Below, piece by piece: positions 1 to 6,830 of a stretch of 59,114 bases of DNA (positions are counted from its first letter, which is position 1; each line of letters begins with the position of its first letter). The stretch is from contig SPIB01000002.1 in NCBI GenBank assembly GCA_004535785.1, forward strand, positions 805,309 to 864,422, given 5' to 3'. The notes beneath the pieces are model-generated. The model had not been told where the DNA came from and searched no databases. It worked only from the letters and a program-made list of their open reading frames with translations. The translations under genes and the position numbers were made by a program. Origin of the DNA: Gammaproteobacteria bacterium LSUCC0112. Its GTDB lineage: Bacteria > Pseudomonadota > Gammaproteobacteria > Pseudomonadales > Pseudohongiellaceae.

Positions 1-1443
1 TTGTCAAATAATCGAAGCCAGGCACAAACGGCTGCAACGCCCTCGGCATCAGGAACCGTGGTATTTACCCATACAACAGTTGTCAGCAATGACGTCGAAC
101 GACGCACGTTCTTGAACGTTGCACTGGCCGTGCAAGGTGATCGTATCGCGGCAATTGGTGATACCAACGCGGTTCTGGCGCAATTCCCGGGCGCTGAGAT
201 TTATGACGGCAGCCGCAAAGCCCTGCTGCCGGGACTGGTCAATTGTCACGCCCATTTGCAGCAATCGCTGGACAAAGGATTTAATGAAGATTTTGGTTTC
301 CCCAACAGTCTGGTACTGCCGTTCACACCGGCCAGTCTGATCTCGCGTGAAGAGTCCACCCTCATGTCGATGGTCGGCGCGATAGAAGGTTTGCGCTCCG
401 GCACCACCACCATGGTGCAGAACGTGGGTGGTATTGCCAACGATGCATCCGCCTTGGTGACGACCGGTCAGCGTTGGGTATTTGCCGAATCGGTGCGGGA
501 TATTGAAACCGTGGATGGTCCGATGTCGCCACCGCGCTTGGCCAACAGTGTGCCACCACGTTTTTCGGATCAATTGCGCATTGAAGGCATGCAGCGCATC
601 ACTGATTTATTTGAGCGCTGGCACGGATTCGACAACGGCCGTGTACAGGTTTTCCCGGCAGCAGCGCTGGTGGAATTATCGTCACCGCAGTTGCTGCGTG
701 ATGTCCGCGAATTTGCTGACAGGCACAATCTCGGTTACACCATCCATATGACGCAATCGCAACCGGAAGTGGATTTTATGCTGCGCTATCACGGCGTACG
801 ACCCGCTATTTTTCTGGAGCAGCACGGTTATCTCGGGCCCAGACTGTTTGCCGCGCATGCACGTTATGTGGATGACACAGAAATTGCAGCCTTGGTGCGC
901 AGCAACACGATTGTCAGCAATCAGGCGGCCATGGCAGCCAATCGTGGTGTGAGTCCGCCGATCACTGCCTTGCGTAATGCGGGCGTGCGTATCTGTATGG
1001 GTACTGACAATAACAACAACGATATGTTGCACGTCATGAAAACGGCCATTTCACTTGAGCGCATCCAGCGCAATGATGAGATACCCGGCACCCTGCCACA
1101 GCCGGAGGATATGTTAAATGACGCCTGCACCGGCGGCGCCTTTGCTGTTAATTTGCCCAATGATATCGGGTCGCTTGAAGTGGGAAAAAAGGCAGACATT
1201 CTGGTGCTGGATGTAATGAAACCACATCTGACACCGTCCGGCCGCATTCTTTCCGCGTGGATTCACAATGGTCAGCCATCAGACATTGAAACGGTGATGA
1301 TTGATGGAAAATTTGTCATGAGACATCACCGCGTATTAACCATTGATGAGACCGCTCTGATGGAAGAAGCCTGGCAGATTGGACAACGCGTCTGGGGACG
1401 TATGCTGGAAAATGGCGCAATTCCATTGCCACGTTTTCCCTGA
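1..1443 (+). CDS. amidohydrolase, TRZ/ATZ-cytosine deaminase type
   Basis: Metal-dependent hydrolase of the amidohydrolase superfamily, 480 residues, expected in the cytoplasm and acting on a C-N bond of a ring or amidine substrate. Visible metal-site residues: the HxH pair H83/H85 in NCHAHLQQ after strand 1, H249 in the YTIHMTQ segment, H286 in FAAHA, and D336 in MGTDN. The C-terminal segment with GKKADILVLD is the usual return to the N-terminal beta-sandwich. The start used is the TTG at the first base of the window, so the real start could lie upstream. The substrate cannot be read from sequence; melamine/triazine-type or cytosine/guanine deaminase-like activities are family precedents only. 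Confidence 0.8.
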   Translation: MSNNRSQAQTAATPSASGTVVFTHTTVVSNDVERRTFLNVALAVQGDRIAAIGDTNAVLAQFPGAEIYDGSRKALLPGLVNCHAHLQQSLDKGFNEDFGFPNSLVLPFTPASLISREESTLMSMVGAIEGLRSGTTTMVQNVGGIANDASALVTTGQRWVFAESVRDIETVDGPMSPPRLANSVPPRFSDQLRIEGMQRITDLFERWHGFDNGRVQVFPAAALVELSSPQLLRDVREFADRHNLGYTIHMTQSQPEVDFMLRYHGVRPAIFLEQHGYLGPRLFAAHARYVDDTEIAALVRSNTIVSNQAAMAANRGVSPPITALRNAGVRICMGTDNNNNDMLHVMKTAISLERIQRNDEIPGTLPQPEDMLNDACTGGAFAVNLPNDIGSLEVGKKADILVLDVMKPHLTPSGRILSAWIHNGQPSDIETVMIDGKFVMRHHRVLTIDETALMEEAWQIGQRVWGRMLENGAIPLPRFP

Positions 1444-1659
1444 AAATTTTCGGCTGATGCCCCGAAAGCGTGCATACGATCCGAGCGGTCAGGCAAACTT
1501 GCCCTTTCGCTGTGCAACAGGATGTTTTGTGGATGTTTTTAGTAGAAAAACAACCGCACCGGTGCATTGTTATCCACGTTCAAGAGGACTACGCTGGGCG
1601 ACAACAGAACAGTTTGAGGTACGCTTTCTTATGCTTACAAATACCTGCCGGAGAAAACC

Positions 1660-2319
1660 ATGAACAAGCGTGATGTCAATACCGCTCACTCGGGGCAACC
1701 CGGATTGGGAAACAGAGAACTGTCCCGCCGCCAGTTTCTCGCCGGGCTCAGTACAGCAGCAAAAGGCTCGCTGATTGTCCTTAGCGTTCCTGCCATTCTG
1801 ACGGCCTGCCGTCAGGCAGATGAGTCAACTGGCACACCGGCCAGTGAGCAGACTGGCGATACAGCGGCAAGCCCGCAATACCGGATACTCAATGAAGCAC
1901 TCGCCACTGAACTCGATGCCATCAGCGCCCGCATTGTGCCGACTGATGACACCCCCGGCGCCCGTGAAGCCGGCAGTGTGCGGTTTATGGACGTTGTGCT
2001 GGCCGATGGCCGACAGGATCAACTGGCGACTATTGAGCTTGGCGTCACCGAATTAAACGCGCGCGCCAACAGCCAGTTTGGTGTGACCTTGTTTTCCGCG
2101 TTAAACGAAGCGCAACAAATTGAACTGTTGACCGCCATCGAAAGCTCACCGTTTTTCAGCACAGTCCGCTATTTAACTGTGGCTTCACTGTTTGCCATGC
2201 CGCAATACGGCGGTACAGGACCGGATGTGGGATACAACCTGATCGGCATGACACATGCTCACGCGTATACGCCCCCGTTTGGATACTACGATGCAGACTA
2301 CGCAGCGCGGGGAGAATAA
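1660..2319 (+). CDS. gluconate 2-dehydrogenase subunit 3-like, Tat-exported
   Basis: Small subunit of a membrane-associated GMC dehydrogenase, 219 residues. A twin-arginine signal (SRRQFLAGL, about residues 23-31) is followed by a hydrophobic stretch ending in a possible lipobox (ILTAC). The rest fits the gluconate dehydrogenase subunit 3 family, with the typical 'IVPTDDTPGAREAGSVRF' region. In characterised complexes this subunit carries the Tat signal that exports the flavoprotein, so it likely escorts the signal-less GMC protein that begins two bases after its stop. The start is ATG with CCGGAG about 7 bases upstream. No cytochrome c subunit is encoded nearby, so the electron acceptor is unknown. 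Confidence 0.8.
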   Translation: MNKRDVNTAHSGQPGLGNRELSRRQFLAGLSTAAKGSLIVLSVPAILTACRQADESTGTPASEQTGDTAASPQYRILNEALATELDAISARIVPTDDTPGAREAGSVRFMDVVLADGRQDQLATIELGVTELNARANSQFGVTLFSALNEAQQIELLTAIESSPFFSTVRYLTVASLFAMPQYGGTGPDVGYNLIGMTHAHAYTPPFGYYDADYAARGE

Positions 2320-2321
2320 CG

Positions 2322-3989
2322 ATGGCTGAAAACGCTGCCGCAAAAACATACAACACACGTGACGAAGTCGATTTTGTGATAGTAGGTTCCGGCTCCGCAG
2401 GCGGCATTATGGCCAAAGAACTCTCAACTGCCGGTTTTTCCGTGGTGGTACTGGAACAGGGCCCGCATTTAACTGCCGCTGATTTTCGTCACGATGAATG
2501 GGCTATTGAACACAGCAACGAACTCACCTGGAATACTCGTCAGGGCCACCCGCAGACCTTCCGCCGCACCGAAAACGACGTCGCACAAACCGGCGTCGGC
2601 GGTCTGGGTTACGCCCATAATGTCGGCGGTAGCAGTGTGCACTACTCCGGCAATTTCTGGCGTATGCGTCCACTGGATTTTAATGAAGCCAGTGTGCGTG
2701 GAGGCGTGCCGGGTACCAACTTTGTTGATTGGCCGATCAGCTACGAAGAACTTGAACCCTACTACACCAAAGTGGATTGGGAGATTGGTGTATCTGGTCA
2801 GCAAGGCCCGTGGGATCCGCCCCGTTCGCGCGAATATCCCTGCCCGCCGATGCCGGTGAAATCCTCTGATGTGTTATTGGAGCGCGGCGCTAAAGCCTTG
2901 GGTTTAACGGCCTATCCCGCCCCGGTTGCCATTCTTTCCCAGCCGCACAACGGTCGCCCCGGGTGTATTCACTGCGGCTTTTGTAATGGATATGGCTGTG
3001 AAGCCAATGCCAAATCTTCCACCATGGTTGCCATGATTCCGCTGGCACTGGCGTCCGGCAATTGTGAACTGCGTACCGGTTGCACGGTCGCACGCGTCAA
3101 TACCAACGAGGCTGGTCGTGCCAATGAAGTGGTGTATTGGGATGCCAACGGCGTTGAACAGTCACAACACGCCAAAGCAGTGGTTTTATGTGCCAATGGC
3201 GCAGAAACACCGCGTTTGTTATTACTGTCGGAATCGGCACAGCATCCAAATGGACTCTCCAATTCCAGCGGTATGGTGGGTAAAAACCTGATGTTCAACT
3301 GCCACGCGTCTGCCGTGGGTTTGTTTGAGCAACCGGTCAATGCCTGGAAAAGTGTGCCGGCGACCCGCGTGATTCACGACTATTACGCGCTGGATCCGGC
3401 ACTGGGATTTTATGGCGGCGGGGGCATTGATGGCCGTCACCCGACCCGCGGCACACCGATGGGATCGGCCATGAACGCGCTGTTCAGCGGACCGACCTGG
3501 GGTGCAGACTACAAGCGTAATCTGGCGCGTAATTTCAGTTACACCGCGGCGTTCAGTGGCCACTGCACATCACTGCCACTGGAAACAAACAATGTGTCTC
3601 TGGACCCGGAACTGAAAGACAAATTCGGGCGACCCGCGCTGCGCACCACTTATCTGGATCACCCGGATGATATCGCGACCGCAAAATTCTTTATGGAACG
3701 TTGCCTTGAGTTGATGGATGCCGCCGGCGCCATCCAAAAGGTTGGCACGTATCCAGAGAATGGGCAGCGTGGATCAGTGCACCTGTTAGGCACGTGTCGT
3801 ATGGGGAATGATCCGGCGACATCGGTGGTGGACAGATTTAACCGGTCGCATGATGTGCCGAATCTGTTTATGGTGGATGGCAGCAGTATGGTGACGTCGT
3901 CGCGCGGGCAGCCAACAATGACCATTATGGCGTTGGCTTTCCGGGCGGCGGATAACATTATCGGGTTTGCGCGGCGTGGGGAAATTTGA
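2322..3989 (+). CDS. GMC family FAD-dependent oxidoreductase, copy 1
   Basis: Flavoprotein dehydrogenase of the glucose-methanol-choline superfamily, 555 residues. The N-terminal dinucleotide fold is VDFVIVGSGSAGG (about residues 16-28); the mid region has the Cys-rich CIHCGFC..GC..NAK segment of the gluconate/fructose dehydrogenase branch; the C-terminus has GSVHLLGTCRMG and the FAD-closing VDGSS...PTMTIMALAFRAAD. It lacks its own signal peptide, consistent with co-export with the subunit encoded immediately upstream. Where many relatives read NPT, both copies here read GQPT, so the usual active-site Asn appears replaced by Gln. Substrate (sugar, sugar acid or alcohol) is not determinable. 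Confidence 0.85.
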   Translation: MAENAAAKTYNTRDEVDFVIVGSGSAGGIMAKELSTAGFSVVVLEQGPHLTAADFRHDEWAIEHSNELTWNTRQGHPQTFRRTENDVAQTGVGGLGYAHNVGGSSVHYSGNFWRMRPLDFNEASVRGGVPGTNFVDWPISYEELEPYYTKVDWEIGVSGQQGPWDPPRSREYPCPPMPVKSSDVLLERGAKALGLTAYPAPVAILSQPHNGRPGCIHCGFCNGYGCEANAKSSTMVAMIPLALASGNCELRTGCTVARVNTNEAGRANEVVYWDANGVEQSQHAKAVVLCANGAETPRLLLLSESAQHPNGLSNSSGMVGKNLMFNCHASAVGLFEQPVNAWKSVPATRVIHDYYALDPALGFYGGGGIDGRHPTRGTPMGSAMNALFSGPTWGADYKRNLARNFSYTAAFSGHCTSLPLETNNVSLDPELKDKFGRPALRTTYLDHPDDIATAKFFMERCLELMDAAGAIQKVGTYPENGQRGSVHLLGTCRMGNDPATSVVDRFNRSHDVPNLFMVDGSSMVTSSRGQPTMTIMALAFRAADNIIGFARRGEI

Positions 3990-4001
3990 TGGCGGTTGCT
4001 G

Positions 4002-4169
4002 GAAGAAGGCCAGTGGGGGCGGGGACGTTCCTCAGGACGAAGCTGCGCGTCTGATTGTGGCGTGCCATCCATGGCCGCCACCCTGCGGGGCGCCGCTACG
4101 CAGCGCCAAAAATTGCTCCCGGCAATTTTTTGTTGCTCGCTCACCTCCCCGCCCCCACTGGCCTTCTTC
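4002..4169 (+). repeat. hairpin element copy A (mosaic)
   Basis: Twelve bases behind the GMC copy 1 stop. A perfect 24-bp inverted repeat (4002-4025 against 4146-4169, beginning GAAGAAGGCC) encloses the 5' half of the shared core at 4028-4060 (TTCCTC AGGAC ...TGATTGT) and, after about 75 inserted bases, a TGTTGCTCGCTC 3' half like that of copy B. The AGGAC strand therefore lacks its GTCCT partner, so this copy looks like a mosaic of two elements. A further match pairs GGGGAAATT inside the end of the GMC gene (3979-3987) with AATTTCCCC near 4185. Confidence 0.75.
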
Positions 4170-4212
4170 ACAAGCTGCAGCGTGAATTTCCCCGCGGCCT
4201 GGGGTTACGACC

Positions 4213-4240
4213 TGGGGTCGGAGGCATGCCTCCGACCCCA
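4213..4240. repeat. GGGGTCGG palindrome, copy 1
   Basis: Perfect 28-bp palindrome TGGGGTCGGAGGCA followed by its exact complement, between the two GMC genes and 26 bases before the second start. Identical to the copy at 6125. It could form a 14-bp stem but has no following T-run, so an intrinsic terminator role is not evident. Confidence 0.85.
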
Positions 4241-4266
4241 AACAAACAACAAGATGGATTTTTGAC

Positions 4267-5937
4267 ATGGCAGAAAACAGCGCGGCAGTGACATTCCCCT
4301 CCCGTGAGGAAGTGGATTTTGTGATCGTTGGCTCCGGTGCAGCTGGCGGAATTGTGGCCAAGGAGTTGTCGACGGCGGGGTTCAAGGTGGTAGTGCTGGA
4401 ACAAGGGCCGCACTTGACCGCCGCTGATTTTCGGCATGATGAGTGGGGTATTGAGCACAACTTTGATCTGATGTGGAATGCGCGTAAAGGCCACCCGCAA
4501 ACCGAGCGACGTGACGCCAGCGAAACGGCGGGGCCTGCCGGTTATGGTTTGGCCTACGCGCATAATGTCGGTGGCAGCAGCATCCATTTTTCTGGCAATT
4601 TCTGGCGGCTGCGGCCGATAGATTTTATTGAGGCCAGTGTGCGCGGCACTATTCCCGGCGCCAACTTTGTGGACTGGCCAATCACCTATGATGAGCTTGA
4701 ACCGTATTACACCAAAGTTGATTGGGAAATTGGTGTCTCCGGTTTGCAAGGGCCGTGGGATCCTCCCCGCTCGCGGAATTATCCCTGCCCGCCCATGCCC
4801 ATTAAATCGTCCGATGTTTTGCTGGAGCGTGCTGGCAAAGCCTTGGGCCTGAACCCGTATCCGGCACCGGTTGCTATTTTATCAGCGCCGCACAATGGCC
4901 GCCCGGCCTGTATTCACTGCGGCTTTTGTAACGGTTTTGGTTGTGAGGCCAATGCCAAATCATCGTCGCTGGTCGCCATGATTCCACTGGCATTGGCCTC
5001 AGGAAATTGTGAACTGCGCACCAGTTGTACCGTCTCTCGTGTGAATACTAATGATGCTGGCCGGGTCAATGAGGTCGTGTACTGGGACGCTGCCGGCGAG
5101 GAACAAGCACAACTCGCCAAAGCGGTTGTACTGTGTGCCAATGGCGCTGAAACACCACGGCTGTTATTGCTCTCAGCATCAGCACAGCATCCCGATGGAC
5201 TCGCCAACGGCAGTGGCATGGTCGGAAAAAATCTGATGTTTAACGGTTACTCCGCAGCCATCGGATTGTTTGAACATCCGGTGAATGCCTACAAGAGTAT
5301 TCCGGCCACGCGGGTGATTCATGACTTTTACGAACTGGACCCGGCGCTGGGATTTTATGGCGGTGGCGGCATAGACGGTCGTCACCCCCATCGTGGATTA
5401 CCGATGGGCACAGCACTCAGCGCTGGCCTTTTTGGGGGTGCAAGTTGGGGCAGTGATTTTAAACGCTCGATGACGCAGGAGTTTACACACACCGCAGCGT
5501 TTGATGGTCACACGACATCGTTACCTCAGGAAACCAATAATGTGACACTGGACCCCGACGTCAAAGACAAATTCGGTCGTCCGGCTATCCGCTCCACCTA
5601 TAAGGATCATCCCGATGACATCGCGACCATGAAGTTTTTTATGGAGCGCAGTCTGGAGCTGATGGACGCGGCCGGTGCCATTCAGAAAATCGGTTTTTAT
5701 CCGGAGAACGGTCAACAAGGGTCAGTTCACCTGCTCGGTACCTGTCGTATGGGTAATGATCCGGCGACATCGGTGGTGGACAAATTCAACCGCTCACATG
5801 ATGTGCCGAATCTGTTTATGGTGGATGGCAGCAGCATGGTGACGTCGTCGCGCGGGCAGCCCACCATGACCATCATGGCACTGGCATTCCGGGCGGCGGA
5901 TAACATTATCCAGTTTGCACGGCGTGGGGAAATCTAG
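4267..5937 (+). CDS. GMC family FAD-dependent oxidoreductase, copy 2
   Basis: Tandem paralogue of the preceding GMC gene, 556 residues and alignable without a large gap from end to end. It keeps the same FAD fold (VDFVIVGSGAAGG), the CIHCGFC cysteine segment, GSVHLLGTCRMG and the GQPTMTIMALAF closing motif. Substitutions cluster in the region around residues 75-100 and 395-420, which may alter substrate range. The final ~200 bases are nearly identical to copy 1 in DNA as well as protein. No second small subunit is present, so copy 2 would have to share the upstream Tat subunit or remain cytoplasmic. Its TAG stop shares a base with a GGGGTCGG repeat half. Confidence 0.85.
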   Translation: MAENSAAVTFPSREEVDFVIVGSGAAGGIVAKELSTAGFKVVVLEQGPHLTAADFRHDEWGIEHNFDLMWNARKGHPQTERRDASETAGPAGYGLAYAHNVGGSSIHFSGNFWRLRPIDFIEASVRGTIPGANFVDWPITYDELEPYYTKVDWEIGVSGLQGPWDPPRSRNYPCPPMPIKSSDVLLERAGKALGLNPYPAPVAILSAPHNGRPACIHCGFCNGFGCEANAKSSSLVAMIPLALASGNCELRTSCTVSRVNTNDAGRVNEVVYWDAAGEEQAQLAKAVVLCANGAETPRLLLLSASAQHPDGLANGSGMVGKNLMFNGYSAAIGLFEHPVNAYKSIPATRVIHDFYELDPALGFYGGGGIDGRHPHRGLPMGTALSAGLFGGASWGSDFKRSMTQEFTHTAAFDGHTTSLPQETNNVTLDPDVKDKFGRPAIRSTYKDHPDDIATMKFFMERSLELMDAAGAIQKIGFYPENGQQGSVHLLGTCRMGNDPATSVVDKFNRSHDVPNLFMVDGSSMVTSSRGQPTMTIMALAFRAADNIIQFARRGEI

Positions 5938-5982
5938 GGGTCGGAGGTATTGGGGTCGGAGGGCGCAAGCGCTCTGACCCCA
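5937..5982. repeat. GGGGTCGG palindrome, copy 2, with a half copy
   Basis: A half unit (GGGGTCGGAGG, 5937-5947) starts on the last base of the GMC copy 2 stop codon. A full but imperfect unit follows at 5951-5982, TGGGGTCGGAGGGCG against GCGCTCTGACCCCA. This opens the 336-base gene-free stretch 5938-6273, which holds only repeats (this one, hairpin element B, palindrome 3) and the presumed promoter/operator of the next operon. Confidence 0.75.
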
Positions 5983-5989
5983 TTCAAGA

Positions 5990-6070
5990 GTCCGGCCGGC
6001 GCTGTGAGGTTCCTCGCAACGGCGCTTTGCGCCTGATTGTTGCTCGCTCACCTCCCAGCGCCGGCCGGAC
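5990..6070 (+). repeat. hairpin element copy B
   Basis: 81-bp element starting 52 bases behind the GMC copy 2 stop, in sense with it. Outer arms GTCCGGCCGGCGCTG (5990-6004) and CAGCGCCGGCCGGAC (6056-6070) are perfectly complementary and continue as GAGG/CCTC after one mismatch. Core: TTCCTC, stem GCAAC (6016-6020), GGCGC-TTT-GCGCC hairpin (6021-6033), TGATT bulge, GTTGC (6039-6043), TCGCTC. No T-run follows. Confidence 0.85.
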
Positions 6071-6124
6071 GCTTTCTTCGCAGGATTGTCATGCGCCCTC
6101 CGCCCCAACTTCGATTGGAGATAT

Positions 6125-6152
6125 TGGGGTCGGAGGCATGCCTCCGACCCCA
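6125..6152. repeat. GGGGTCGG palindrome, copy 3
   Basis: Perfect 28-bp palindrome identical to the copy at 4213, upstream of the small membrane protein/XRE operon and downstream of hairpin element B. Confidence 0.85.
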
Positions 6153-6194
6153 TGCTTACAAATAGACAACAAAACCATTCTTTTTGTAATTAGA

Positions 6195-6245
6195 ACTTGA
6201 CACAATTCTCCCGCAACGCCATGCTAAGTCAAGCTTACTTGACAC
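6195..6245 (+). promoter_or_regulatory. candidate XRE operator/promoter with repeated CTTGAC sites
   Basis: Two direct copies of ACTTGACAC lie at 6195-6203 and 6237-6245; the second also forms an inverted repeat GTCAAG-CTTA-CTTGAC (6228-6243). TTGACA at 6197 could serve as a -35 box. The site is 28 bases before the start of the membrane protein whose operon ends in an XRE regulator, so autoregulation is a reasonable inference. Not tested. Confidence 0.4.
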
Positions 6246-6273
6246 TGGAATTCACTGACACGGGAGAAACATC

Positions 6274-6597
6274 ATGAACCACCCTACATCGCCAAACAGA
6301 GCAGCACGCAACAGACGGGACACTGTCATTCTTGGTATGTGGACGGCAGCCTGGCTCGCCACAACAGCACTGGCAAGTTTTGGCTCACGGCTGTTATGGC
6401 AGGAGAATCTGCTGCTCACGTGGCTGGTGATCATGCTGAGCGTGGCAACCGGTATTGGCCTGGTCGGTGGAATCGCTTTTAGTTTGTTAGACAGCGATCA
6501 ATTGATTGCCTTCAAAGCCGATATCAGTGTGCTTATTATTGGCATGGGGCTGACCTATATTGTCGCCACCTTCGCCGGTCTGAGGCACTATCGATGA
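6274..6597 (+). CDS. small inner-membrane protein, partner of XRE regulator
   Basis: Protein of 107 residues with no family I can name. After a basic N-terminus (RAARNRRD) there are about three hydrophobic segments: near 19-36, 46-68 and 80-100. GGGAG lies about 7 bases before the ATG. The stop overlaps the start of the downstream XRE gene (ATGA), so the two are almost certainly translated together. Membrane protein plus a 66-residue Cro/CI-type regulator is a recurring pairing in which the membrane protein may modulate the regulator; that role is inference. Confidence 0.65.
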   Translation: MNHPTSPNRAARNRRDTVILGMWTAAWLATTALASFGSRLLWQENLLLTWLVIMLSVATGIGLVGGIAFSLLDSDQLIAFKADISVLIIGMGLTYIVATFAGLRHYR

Positions 6598-6794
6598 AGA
6601 ACCGCTTGAAAGTATTGCGCGCCGAGCGCAACTGGACACAAGCCCAACTTGCTGAAGCACTGGATGTATCACGCCAGACGGTAAACGCCATCGAAACAGG
6701 CAAATTCGATCCCAGTCTGCCGCTGGCGTTCAAGGCCGCGAGATTGTTCGGATTACCCATCGAGGCGATATTTCAGGATGAGGTGTCTTTGTGA
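6594..6794 (+). CDS. XRE/Cro-CI type transcriptional regulator
   Basis: Compact DNA-binding protein of 66 residues that is nearly all helix-turn-helix: NRLKVLRAERNWTQAQLAEA followed by the recognition segment DVSRQTVNAIETGKFDPS, then a hydrophobic helix. This matches the short YozG-like regulators that dimerise without a ligand domain. It overlaps the upstream membrane protein gene by four bases. A repeated CTTGAC site upstream of the operon is a plausible operator. Targets other than its own operon cannot be inferred. Confidence 0.85.
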   Translation: MKNRLKVLRAERNWTQAQLAEALDVSRQTVNAIETGKFDPSLPLAFKAARLFGLPIEAIFQDEVSL

Positions 6795-6799
6795 AGATT

Positions 6800-6825
6800 G
6801 GGGTCGGAGGCATGCCTCCGACCCC
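6800..6825. terminator. GGGGTCGG palindrome, copy 4, between convergent genes
   Basis: Perfect 26-bp palindrome GGGGTCGGAGGCA plus complement, lying in the 36-base gap between the XRE gene (+) and the YtcJ-type amidohydrolase (-). Position suits a bidirectional terminator, although neither side has a strong T-run. Same family as the copies at 4213 and 6125. Confidence 0.5.
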
Positions 6826-6830
6826 GTGTC

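Noticed and set aside
3659-4460. Minus-strand frames with the KKASG..EVSEQQ sequence near 4000-4170 and again near 6000-6100
   Set aside because: These peptides are translations of the hairpin elements A and B; their similarity reflects the repeat, not a gene.
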